Source: Lewinellaceae bacterium (GTDB lineage Bacteria; Bacteroidota; Bacteroidia; Chitinophagales; Saprospiraceae). Taken from it: DNA of 64,000 nucleotides. The DNA lies in NCBI GenBank assembly GCA_020636375.1, contig JACJXZ010000004.1, positions 310,001-374,000 of the forward strand, written 5' to 3'. Below the pieces are notes generated by a model that saw only the letters and a list, made by a program, of their open reading frames with translations, did no database searches and was not told the DNA's origin. Made by a program: the position numbers and the translations under genes. This document shows, in pieces, positions 45,292 to 53,252 of this stretch (its first letter is position 1; every line of letters begins with the position of its first letter).

Positions 45292-48200
45292 TTATAAATT
45301 TGTTCCCATTGCCAGCGGCCGTGCCGCGTCGGTGATGGCGCCGATTTTGGCTGCGAAGCCGGTGTGTTTTTCGACCTCTTCATCCGTTACGATGTGGATG
45401 TCCAGCAAGCCTTTGACCTGATGCCCGGTGCGCAGGAAATAGATGTATTCCAGGCTGTTGCCCCAGCCTTCCAGCCAAAGCGTCAGGTCGTTGCGCTGAG
45501 CGGCCGTGCCGGCGAAATGAAGGATCAGGTCAATATCGCTGTACAGCCCCGCCGTAGCGTTTTTGGCGCTGCCGAAAAGATAAATCCCTTTAACGCCAAA
45601 CCTCTCCGGGTCGAGCCGGGCTGCAACCTGCTCTGCCGCGCTCTGCCGCCAGCGCCAGTAGAAGCCGGTATCCTTGCCGCTTTTCGGCAATACCGTCCTT
45701 TCCTTTTCAGCGGGGGTGCCCGAAGGTTTCGCAAACAAGGCAACCGCTTTATTTTCCTCTGCATTCATCAGCACCTTCAGGACATGGCCGCCGGTACAGG
45801 CCGGCACGTCGATGACTTTGACGGCATCCGACAAGTGAGCTGATTCGGGAAGCAGGCCGGCCAGGATGTTGGGCGACCCCTTAAAGAAGGATTCATTGAA
45901 GATATTGCCGCGATCGTCGGGGTATAGGGGCAGGTACCGAATATCGGCTTCGACCAGATCCTGGAAAAAATGGGTGCCAAAAGACAGTTCCGGGACGTAT
46001 TCCCGGCGCATCCTGGCAATCTCGATCAGCATGGCAGTGTTGTTAATGTCGGAGTAGGTGACGCTCACGCCGAGTTTGATATCGCCCCGGCTGCCCCACC
46101 GGCCGGGCCCCATCAGGATGAACTGCCTTTTGGGCAGCACCTTGTTCAGGCGCCCTACGGCTTTGCCCACGGCGGCGAGCGCCGAATAGTCGGGCAGCTC
46201 ACTGTATTTCAGGGGGTCGATGTATACGATGTGTGAAATATTGGGCACAATGCCATTGGTCACGTGCTTGCTGGCGGTAAAAGCCAGGCTGCTTTCCGGG
46301 ATGTCATGCGGGATTTCGGCCGGCTTGTCGATTTTGCCGAAGCTTTGGGGGCGGCACTGCAGCAGATAGAAGTGTTCGCCGTCGTGGGCGAACTCGATAT
46401 CGACGGGAAAATGCAGTTCCTTCTGAAGGACAGACATAATCGACCGGATAACCGGGATGAAGTCCGTGTTTTGGATCAGGCCGTTGAAGGTGACGATGAA
46501 GTTGTCCTCTCCGAAATGCATCCCGAGCCGGTGGGGTTGCTGAACGTGGTTATCCGCGATTCTGGACACGATCTGGTGGATGGCCGGGTAATCCCTGCCG
46601 TGCTGCCGCAGCAGTTCCTGGATGTCGAGCGTTTCCAGCTTTCGGTTTTCCAGGTTGATCACATCGATCTTTTTCGGGGAGTACCGCACGATATCCTCGA
46701 TCGTCACATTGACGCTCAGGCCGGGTTTTCCGGGCGCCACGAGCACGGGATAATCATCGCTCAGCCGGTCAACCGCCCGGGTGCCCAGGCCGGGCACCAG
46801 CCGGGCCAGGCCGTCTTCCTTTTCGATCCTGCCCGACCATTTGTAATTGTTGTCAGAAAAAGCCACCCCGGCAAAGGCGGGAAAGAAATAGGGGCCAACC
46901 CTCTGGCCCACCACTTCCTGGATCAGGATGCCCATTTCCTCATCGTAGTCCAGCAGCCCTCTTTCAATGCGGTATTCCATGGGGTCGGGCCCGAAGGTGG
47001 AAGCATATACCTCTGCGATGGCATCCGTGAGTTCTTCTAACCTTTCCTTTTTCGTTCCCTGGTTGGAAATAAACAGGCTTTTGTATTTGCCGGCAAAGAT
47101 GGCCTCCGGCTGGTCTTCCAGCAGGCTGGTACTCCTGATGACCAGGGGGACATCGGCGAAGTCGTCCAGCATCTGGCTGAGGGCTTTCAGCATCTCGGAA
47201 GGGAAGGCGGAATTTTTAAAGACCAGGGAGACAAAGGAGTACTCTTTGCGGATTTGTTCGATGTCCTTGAATTTCTGTTCTACAATATCTTCCAGGTTGT
47301 TGTATTTGATAAAGTTCAGGATGCCGTCAGAAGTGATGTACCAGGTTTTAGGGACGAGAAACTTCCTGGAATAATCGTCGCTGAATTCGGATTTGTTCAG
47401 GATTTGCTGAGACAGGAACAGGCCGGAGCTCTTTCCGCCGAGCTTGCCGTGGCTGTCCACGGGGTGGATGACTTGGTTGACCAGGCCATGGATGTCATCC
47501 AGCCCAATAAATTTTTTGGCGGTTTTGATGAATTCATTCTGGTTGCTGAGCAGGCGCCGGATCAGGATGATCCTCAGGCTCTTTTCCCGGTTGGGCGGCA
47601 GTTCCAGCCCGTTGGCTTTGAGGTGGTAGTAGCGGGCGAGGGCGGCGCTGATCTCCTCAAAGGACGAACCCGTATTATTCAGGGTGTTGACCAGGAAAGC
47701 CGACTGGTCTTCCTTTATCCAGCGGCTGATATTGTCGATGATTTCCTGTTCGCCCAAATGTTTGCTGGCCAGTTCGAAGATCTGTTTGCTGCTGGCAATG
47801 AAATCCTTCATGGGCCTGGCCTGATAGGGGAAATTGGACTCCTTCTGTACGTCCAGCTCATCTCTGGCGCCGGCACTGAACAGGTCGAACAGTTGCTCGC
47901 TTTCCGTTATGCCTTTCCAGCACAGGTAATTCACCATTTTCTGGGAAATGCGGATGAGCAGCCGGGGGTCGGTTTTTTTCAGGATATCCAGGACTGCCGC
48001 CCACCCGAACCGTTTTTCCTGTACCTGTTTCCCGTTGGCTTCGAAAACGGATTTGAGCTGCTTGTGCAAAAAATAGCTGCTTATTAATTCAGCTATGCTC
48101 CGCATCAGTTTTTGCTCTTCCTTCAGGAAGGGGCCGTAGTCGCAAGGAGGCCTTTTCTCGGTATAATACACCTGCACTTTGCCCACCTTTTCATTATAGG

Positions 48201-48462
48201 CCACGATGTCGGATTCCAGCAGCCACTCCGTTTCCCGGAAGGCGGAGGACTGGGCCTGCATCTGGCGGTAGATTATTCTGGCCACGCAGATGTCCGGATA
48301 TTGCCAGCCGGAGGGTATGGCCTGAATAATACCATTCAGCACAGCGCCGGTGTCTTTGCCTATGTCGCTCAGCAACTCCTGGATTTCATACAAACAGTTG
48401 AGTTCCTTGGCCCTTTCCTGCAACTGATTGATCAAACTATCGGAAATATGGTCCTTGCTCAT
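45292..48462 (-). CDS. PEP-synthase-like ATP-grasp protein with GAF-like and nucleotidyltransferase domains
   Basis: A 1056-residue protein. An N-terminal GAF-like region (about 20-135) and a helical region precede a complete PPDK/PEP-synthase N-terminal ATP-grasp domain. This starts at GGKSSGL (about 339), continues with VIRSTSLLEDQPEAIFAGKY and YRIERGLLDYDEEMGILIQE, and closes with FYLLQCRPQS (about 690). A conserved domain with GPGRWGSRGD (about 784) and GTHFFQDLVEAD (about 827) follows. Residues about 940-1056 are a nucleotidyltransferase with GSAKNATAGLYSDIDL (about 962). The swivelling phosphohistidine domain and PEP/pyruvate barrel of true PEP synthase are absent. It is the last gene of an operon with a paralogue and gdhA, 30 bp after the former. 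The reaction is unknown. Confidence 0.8.
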   Translation of the reverse strand: MSKDHISDSLINQLQERAKELNCLYEIQELLSDIGKDTGAVLNGIIQAIPSGWQYPDICVARIIYRQMQAQSSAFRETEWLLESDIVAYNEKVGKVQVYYTEKRPPCDYGPFLKEEQKLMRSIAELISSYFLHKQLKSVFEANGKQVQEKRFGWAAVLDILKKTDPRLLIRISQKMVNYLCWKGITESEQLFDLFSAGARDELDVQKESNFPYQARPMKDFIASSKQIFELASKHLGEQEIIDNISRWIKEDQSAFLVNTLNNTGSSFEEISAALARYYHLKANGLELPPNREKSLRIILIRRLLSNQNEFIKTAKKFIGLDDIHGLVNQVIHPVDSHGKLGGKSSGLFLSQQILNKSEFSDDYSRKFLVPKTWYITSDGILNFIKYNNLEDIVEQKFKDIEQIRKEYSFVSLVFKNSAFPSEMLKALSQMLDDFADVPLVIRSTSLLEDQPEAIFAGKYKSLFISNQGTKKERLEELTDAIAEVYASTFGPDPMEYRIERGLLDYDEEMGILIQEVVGQRVGPYFFPAFAGVAFSDNNYKWSGRIEKEDGLARLVPGLGTRAVDRLSDDYPVLVAPGKPGLSVNVTIEDIVRYSPKKIDVINLENRKLETLDIQELLRQHGRDYPAIHQIVSRIADNHVQQPHRLGMHFGEDNFIVTFNGLIQNTDFIPVIRSIMSVLQKELHFPVDIEFAHDGEHFYLLQCRPQSFGKIDKPAEIPHDIPESSLAFTASKHVTNGIVPNISHIVYIDPLKYSELPDYSALAAVGKAVGRLNKVLPKRQFILMGPGRWGSRGDIKLGVSVTYSDINNTAMLIEIARMRREYVPELSFGTHFFQDLVEADIRYLPLYPDDRGNIFNESFFKGSPNILAGLLPESAHLSDAVKVIDVPACTGGHVLKVLMNAEENKAVALFAKPSGTPAEKERTVLPKSGKDTGFYWRWRQSAAEQVAARLDPERFGVKGIYLFGSAKNATAGLYSDIDLILHFAGTAAQRNDLTLWLEGWGNSLEYIYFLRTGHQVKGLLDIHIVTDEEVEKHTGFAAKIGAITDAARPLAMGTNL

Positions 48463-48492
48463 GCGTATTTGCCTCCCTTTTTGTAACCACTA

Positions 48493-50217
48493 CTAAATAC
48501 CTTTCAGGATGACCCCTCTGCCCGTTTTCCCGTCTGCTTTAATCTTCAGCGGCGCGCCGGTTACCACATGTTTGACGAAGGGGGTTTCTTCAGCCGTCCT
48601 GAGCTGTGCTATCCAATCCATGTCAAAAGCATGCTCGTGCGGATAAGGGATCGAAAAATAGAACACCCGCAAACTGGCCACGTTGTGAAAGAAGTGAGAA
48701 CCCTGGCTCATATCCTGGCGCTGGTGTTCGCCGGCCGCTTCGACGATGACCCTGGCGCCGGAAATCTGGCTCCAGCCCACCGGGATGCCGGCCCAGGGGT
48801 CGGTGGTGCCCCAGCGGCCATACCCGATGAGCAGGTAAGGCCTCCTGGCGGCAACCAGCGCCCGGTTGATCTTTTCCAGTTCTTCCCCAATCTGAAAGGC
48901 CTGCCGGGGGTCCGCTTTCTGTGATTTCACAAAAACAATATCGCTGATATTGTCCACCTGGCCATTGCCCATCACCCGGCCGGAAGCAATAACTGCCTGC
49001 GGGCTCCGCAAATCCTCCTCCGAAACATTTATTGTGCCGTTGGAAACAGCCAGAGGGCGAACCTGCAAAAACGCGAAACGGTGTGGCGCTTCATCTGTAT
49101 CCCTGGACAAAGCTACCGCAAACTCAACTTCGGCCGGCGATTTGATGGTGTTTTCGCAGATGGCCGCCAGGCTTTTAAGCAGTTCATTGAGCGGCAGGGC
49201 TTGCTGGATCAGGATCGGCGCAAAAGTCAGGATTAAAGGGTAGCCCTCCTGCTGCCCCGGCCATAAACCGCCGCTCCGGGGGTCGTAGGTGGACACGAGA
49301 TGGAGCAGCGTGCCGTCTTTCCGGGCTTCCGCAATATGGAATTCTGACAAGTATTCCGTTTCCCGGATGGGGTCGTATTCAGGCGGGGCGCCCATGTTTA
49401 CGGCCCAGAACTTTAGTTGTGTCTGCTCCAGCATGTCTTTCATGCTCCGGAAAGGAGGGGGGGAAGCCGGCACTGCAGGGGAATAAGCCCAGCCCCCCCC
49501 TCCGTCCACTATCGTTTTCCCCAGCCCGAGGGCCAGATTTGCCACACCCTCTTCCGGATCTGCGCCGGGAGCAGGATAGAAATTGTAGGAACGCAAAACG
49601 CCGGATATTTCCGGATAAAACCTTTCGCCGTATTTATTGCCGGCTACCTCCTGGATAATAACCGCCATCTTTTCATCTTCCGTCCGGTGCCGGGTGGCCT
49701 GCCTGTAGCCTTTTGCCGCTTTAAAAAAAGTGGAGGCATATACGAACTTGATGGCTTCCACCAGCTTCCGGAATCGCGTGTCGACATCCAACTGGTTGTT
49801 CGGCGTCATTTTCGTCCGGTAAATTCCGGCAAAAGGCTCATGCATGGCGTCTTCCAGCAGGCTCGAAGAACGAACGGCGAGCGGAAGTTTGATCCCGGTG
49901 ACGATCATTCTCAAATCCCCGAGGATGTGGAATGGCAAATCTGCCTGCTGAAACTCCAGGGCAATTTTCTCGTCAGGCTCATCCGATAGCGCCAATGGCC
50001 AGAGGGCGTTGCTCTGCATGAAATCATCAAAAACATCCGTCCGGATAACGGCCATCTTCGGTATGTCGACGGCGAATTCCGGAAACAGGCGCCGATCCAG
50101 CCGGGATACGAGGGCCGAATGGATAAACTCCAGGCCCCTGGCTTTACCTCCAATGGCGCCCGTCCCCAGGTAGGAGATGGGATAATCAGATTGTAAGAAG
50201 GCCTTGCTGAGATGCAT
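48493..50217 (-). CDS. PEP-synthase-like ATP-grasp protein, short paralogue
   Basis: A 574-residue protein. The ATP-grasp domain of PPDK/PEP-synthase type begins at GAIGGKARGLEF (about residue 20). It has VRSSSLLEDAMHEPFAGIY (about 115), YASTFFKAAKGYR and FLQVRPLAV (about 386). The C-terminal part has GYGRWGTTDPW (about 465) and GSHFFHNVAS (about 505), the same conserved domain as in its larger neighbour. There is no phosphohistidine domain, no PEP barrel, no GAF and no nucleotidyltransferase. It lies 40 bp after gdhA. It and the larger protein could form a heteromer. The function is unknown, and annotation as PEP synthase would be misleading. Confidence 0.78.
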   Translation of the reverse strand: MHLSKAFLQSDYPISYLGTGAIGGKARGLEFIHSALVSRLDRRLFPEFAVDIPKMAVIRTDVFDDFMQSNALWPLALSDEPDEKIALEFQQADLPFHILGDLRMIVTGIKLPLAVRSSSLLEDAMHEPFAGIYRTKMTPNNQLDVDTRFRKLVEAIKFVYASTFFKAAKGYRQATRHRTEDEKMAVIIQEVAGNKYGERFYPEISGVLRSYNFYPAPGADPEEGVANLALGLGKTIVDGGGGWAYSPAVPASPPPFRSMKDMLEQTQLKFWAVNMGAPPEYDPIRETEYLSEFHIAEARKDGTLLHLVSTYDPRSGGLWPGQQEGYPLILTFAPILIQQALPLNELLKSLAAICENTIKSPAEVEFAVALSRDTDEAPHRFAFLQVRPLAVSNGTINVSEEDLRSPQAVIASGRVMGNGQVDNISDIVFVKSQKADPRQAFQIGEELEKINRALVAARRPYLLIGYGRWGTTDPWAGIPVGWSQISGARVIVEAAGEHQRQDMSQGSHFFHNVASLRVFYFSIPYPHEHAFDMDWIAQLRTAEETPFVKHVVTGAPLKIKADGKTGRGVILKGI

Positions 50218-50257
50218 AAGCTAGTTTTTAACTGCCCCGGAACTTCTATCCGAAGCC

Positions 50258-51544
50258 CTATATCCACCCTCTGCTCTGGCAGGCCCGCACGACCCGGTCG
50301 ACGGAGATGACGTAAGCGGCGTCCCGCATTCCCAGCCGGTTATGTTTTGAAAAATCGCTTACGGCGGAGAATGCGGTAGTCATTTTCATATCCAGCTTGG
50401 AAAGGACTTCATCCTTTGACCAATAGTAGTTCATGTTATTCTGTACCTGCTCGAAATAGCTGCAGATCACCCCGCCGGAATTGGCCAGGAAATCGGGGAT
50501 GACGAATATGTTCTTGCTTTCCAGGATCGGGTCGGCTTCCGGCGTGGTCGGGCCGTTGGCCCCTTCGGCAATGATTTTTACCCGGCTGCTGATCGTCGGG
50601 GCATTCTCTTCGGTGATCTGGTTTTCCAGTGCGGCGGGCACCAGGATGTCTACCTCCTGTTCCAGCCAGGCGTCGCCGGGCAGCACTTCATAACCCAGGC
50701 CCCTGGCTTTCTCCTTGTTGATGCCGCCGTAGACGTCCGTAATAGCGGTGAGTTCCGTTAAATCGATGCCATCTTTTTTGTGGAAGGAGTAACTCGTTTT
50801 CTCGTCATTGTCCCAGGAAGACACGCACACGGCCCGGCCGCCCATTTTCTGATATAGTTCGATGGCATACTGGGAAACATTCCCGAAGCCCTGAAAGCTG
50901 GCGCTGGTGTTTTCAGGGCTGATATTCAGTTGCCGAAGGGCCTCCCGCACGGTAATAATGGTGCCGTAACCCGTAGCTTCTTTTCTGCCCTGGGAACCGC
51001 CCAGGCCAATCGGTTTCCCGGTGATCACGCCCGGATATTTCGCCCCTGTGATGGTTTCATACTCATCCAGCATCCAAAGCATGTGCTGGGCGTTGGTCAT
51101 CACATCAGGAGCGGGAATGTCGGCGTAGGGGCCGATATTCTTCACGATCTGCCGGATCCATCCCCGGCAGATTTGTTCCTGTTCGAACGGGCTGAGGTTG
51201 TGGGGGTCGCAGATGACGCCGCCTTTGGCGCCTCCCAGGGGTATGTCGGCAACGGAGGTTTTCCAGGTCATCCACATGGAAAGCGCGCGCACGGTGTCCA
51301 CCGTTTCCATAGGGTGGAAGCGGATGCCGCCTTTGGCCGGCCCGCGCGCGTCATTGTGCTGGATCCGGAAGGCCCGGAACACTTTCTTGTTGCCGTCATC
51401 CATGTGAACCGGGATGGCGAAGTGGAATTCGCGCATGGGGTTGCGCAAAAATTCACGGGCGGATTCGTTCAGCCCGAGCAAATCGGCCGCGCGGTCAAAT
51501 TGCTTCTGAGCCGTCAGGAATGGATTATACGACGTTTTGACCAT
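50258..51544 (-). CDS. gdhA: Glutamate dehydrogenase (Glu/Leu/Phe/Val family)
   Basis: A 428-residue NAD(P)-dependent enzyme interconverting glutamate and 2-oxoglutarate plus ammonium. Substrate-binding K is in GPAKGGIRFHP, with the catalytic region IPLGGAKGGVICDP and the PAPDVMT loop. The Rossmann site is FQGFGNVSQYAIELY. The C-terminal ANSGGVICSYFE is typical. Family length is 410-450. It is the first gene of the three-gene operon, with a good promoter upstream. Coenzyme preference is not assigned. Confidence 0.94.
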   Translation of the reverse strand: MVKTSYNPFLTAQKQFDRAADLLGLNESAREFLRNPMREFHFAIPVHMDDGNKKVFRAFRIQHNDARGPAKGGIRFHPMETVDTVRALSMWMTWKTSVADIPLGGAKGGVICDPHNLSPFEQEQICRGWIRQIVKNIGPYADIPAPDVMTNAQHMLWMLDEYETITGAKYPGVITGKPIGLGGSQGRKEATGYGTIITVREALRQLNISPENTSASFQGFGNVSQYAIELYQKMGGRAVCVSSWDNDEKTSYSFHKKDGIDLTELTAITDVYGGINKEKARGLGYEVLPGDAWLEQEVDILVPAALENQITEENAPTISSRVKIIAEGANGPTTPEADPILESKNIFVIPDFLANSGGVICSYFEQVQNNMNYYWSKDEVLSKLDMKMTTAFSAVSDFSKHNRLGMRDAAYVISVDRVVRACQSRGWI

Positions 51545-51576
51545 TTATGATAATTTTCGGTTAGGAATCTACCCCG

Positions 51577-51633
51577 TTGACAAAAAAAAATTTTGCCAAA
51601 ATCAAATATTGGAAAACAGCTTTTTTTTGTCAA
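51577..51633. promoter_or_regulatory. Possible operator: 13-bp inverted repeat upstream of gdhA
   Basis: ttgacaaaaaaaa (51577-51589) is perfectly complementary to 51621-51633. The distal arm overlaps the proposed -33 box and the proximal arm lies near the transcription start, as expected for a looping or bipartite repressor site. Part of the match is A/T tract, so chance is possible. Confidence 0.4.
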
Positions 51634-51634
51634 A
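51603..51634 (-). promoter_or_regulatory. Candidate promoter of the gdhA operon
   Basis: On the minus strand: TTTG (51634-51631), 20 bases, then AATATTTG (51610-51603), one mismatch from TAnnTTTG. The start would fall about 50 bases before the gdhA ATG. Confidence 0.55.
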
Positions 51635-51719
51635 AAATATCGTTTTTTCCTGCTTTCAGGGCTAATAAAGATAGGTTATTTTTCACACACTTGCTGGGGA
51701 AAGCCATACTATTTTTGGG

Positions 51720-51930
51720 GGCTGCCCGTCTGACGTTGGATCCCGCTTTTCAGTATTAAAAGCGGGATATGTTGTCCTGACGAATGCTGCGCATTGTCAG
51801 GATGCTGACCGCAAGCGTCAGCGTTTGTTGCCGGGTTGGCCTTGGGGCCGCCGGAACAATTGGGTTCCCTGACTGACAACTGACAACTAACAACCGACAA
51901 CAGCAACTTGTCCAGCGTTCGACCGGGCTC
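51720..51930 (+). repeat. Dispersed repeat A, longest copy
   Basis: It begins ggctgcccgtctgacgttgg, related to the MITE ends at 45056 and 56598, and ends with tgtccagcgttcgaccgg, related to their right ends. The core (51740-51823) has three consecutive hairpins: tcccgctttt/aaaagcggga with a 7-base loop, cctgacgaatgc/gcattgtcagg, and gctgaccgc/gcgtcagc. The tail (51831-51900) carries the ggaacaattgggttccc segment and gacaac repeats shared with 12263-12332. Confidence 0.75.
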
Positions 51931-52117
51931 ACGCCGAAGTTCTTAGGCCGATACCCTTTTGGAGGTTTCATGCCGAAGCCGGAAAATGCGCCAGCCCGAC
52001 CGGCGCGGCATCAATTCCGCCTGTTTCGGTGGAAAAAGCCCCGGAGTTGCAACCCCGGCCATATATTTTGGTTAAGTTCATATTTTTTGTCATTTTCGCA
52101 TCCTGATTCGAACAGCA

Positions 52118-53125
52118 ATGATGGAGAATATAAAAGAGCTAAAGGCTCTACTGGGTTATCCGAAGGATATAGTGATCACTACCCACCGCAATCCCGACGG
52201 CGACGCCATCGGGGCCTCCCTGGGTACCTACCACTTTCTGAACAAGCTGGGCCATGCGGTCCGGATCGTGTCGCCTTCCGAGTATCCCGACGGGTTCGGC
52301 TGGATGAAAGACATCGAAAAGATCGTCATTTACGATACGGAGCCGGAAGAGGCCCAGGCTGTTATCCAAAGGGCAGACATCATTTTTTGCCTGGATTTCA
52401 ACGCCCTGGACCGCATCGACAAAGTGGGAGACCTGGTCGAAAAAGCAAAGGCCGTGAAGGTCATGGTCGACCATCACCTCTATCCCGAGCCGTTCCCGGA
52501 TTTTATGCTCTCCGACACCACCGCCAGTTCTACCTGCGAGTTGGTCTTCGACCTCATCAATGGCCTGGGGTGGAAAGAACACATGGACCACCTGATCGGC
52601 GAATGCCTGTTCACCGGCATCCTGACCGACACCGGATCCTTTAAATACAGCACTTCGGCCAAGCTCTACCGAATCGTCGCGGAACTGATCGAGTTTGGCG
52701 TCGACGACTATAAACTGCAGGACCTCATCTTCAACAGCATGAGTGAAAAGCACCTCCGCCTGTTGGGGCATTGCCTGCACAACCGCATGGAAATACTGGA
52801 TGAATACCAGACCGGGATCATCACCCTGACCAAAGAGGACTACGCCAACTTCGACATTCAGAGAGGCGACACGGAAGGCATCGTCAACTTTTTGCTGAAA
52901 ATAAAAAACGTGAAAGTCGCCGCTTTCATTACCGAACAACCGACGATCGTCAAGATCTCTCTCCGGTCCAAAGGAGATTTCTCCGTCCAGGAAATTGCCA
53001 AAAGGCATTTCAAGGGGGGCGGCCATAAAAACGCTTCCGGAGGGTATTCCTTCCAGTCGCTGAGCACGACGGTACGGCGTTTTAAAAAAGTGCTTCCGCT
53101 GTATAAGGACCAGCTCATCGCCTGA
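52118..53125 (+). CDS. nrnA: NrnA-like DHH phosphoesterase (oligoribonuclease / pAp phosphatase)
   Basis: A 335-residue Mn-dependent enzyme that degrades short RNA oligomers or cyclic-dinucleotide products and may hydrolyse pAp. DHH-domain motifs are THRNPDGDAIGAS (about 22-34), FCLDFNALDR, VDHHLYPE and TGILTDTGSFKYS. The DHHA1 domain ends with FKGGGHKNASGGYS. The alternative first Met pair (MM) gives no real ambiguity. It is monocistronic or precedes the FKBP gene by about 120 bp. Confidence 0.92.
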   Translation: MMENIKELKALLGYPKDIVITTHRNPDGDAIGASLGTYHFLNKLGHAVRIVSPSEYPDGFGWMKDIEKIVIYDTEPEEAQAVIQRADIIFCLDFNALDRIDKVGDLVEKAKAVKVMVDHHLYPEPFPDFMLSDTTASSTCELVFDLINGLGWKEHMDHLIGECLFTGILTDTGSFKYSTSAKLYRIVAELIEFGVDDYKLQDLIFNSMSEKHLRLLGHCLHNRMEILDEYQTGIITLTKEDYANFDIQRGDTEGIVNFLLKIKNVKVAAFITEQPTIVKISLRSKGDFSVQEIAKRHFKGGGHKNASGGYSFQSLSTTVRRFKKVLPLYKDQLIA

Positions 53126-53225
53126 AATGCCAGGCTGGAAATGCATTTCCCGCCCTCAACCGGGCGGCGAACTTCAGCCTTTTAGGCCGACATGGCGGGC
53201 AATTTGCAAAAAAGGAGGTACCTTC

Positions 53226-53252
53226 ATGCCGAGAATAAATTTCCATCGATGA
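53226..53252 (+). CDS. Possible 8-codon leader peptide upstream of the FKBP gene
   Basis: AGGAGG at 53213-53218, seven bases, then ATG opens MPRINFHR and stops at TGA 53250-53252. That TGA overlaps the FKBP start (ATGA at 53249-53252). The strong ribosome site belongs to this frame, not to the FKBP frame, so FKBP translation may depend on termination-reinitiation. Confidence 0.4.
   Translation: MPRINFHR

Larger units (their letters stand above)
45034..45294. repeat. Repeat B-like element split by a nested MITE
   Basis: The left end taagtaagtggacaaca (45034-45050) and right end tgtccaactactta (45281-45294) are inverted and resemble the ends of repeat B. Between them lie a 102-bp element with target duplication and a 10-bp repeat array. 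The right end supplies the stop codon (45292-45294) of the minus-strand gene. Confidence 0.55.

Noticed and set aside
45292..48462. Annotation as phosphoenolpyruvate synthase
   Set aside because: The ATP-grasp domain is present but the phosphohistidine and PEP/pyruvate domains are not, so the catalytic cycle of PEP synthase cannot be completed.
51970..52644. 224-codon frame beginning after ggaggtttc
   Set aside because: Despite a good ribosome site, most of it is an out-of-frame reading of nrnA. Only the first 35 or so codons precede nrnA, and they show no family.
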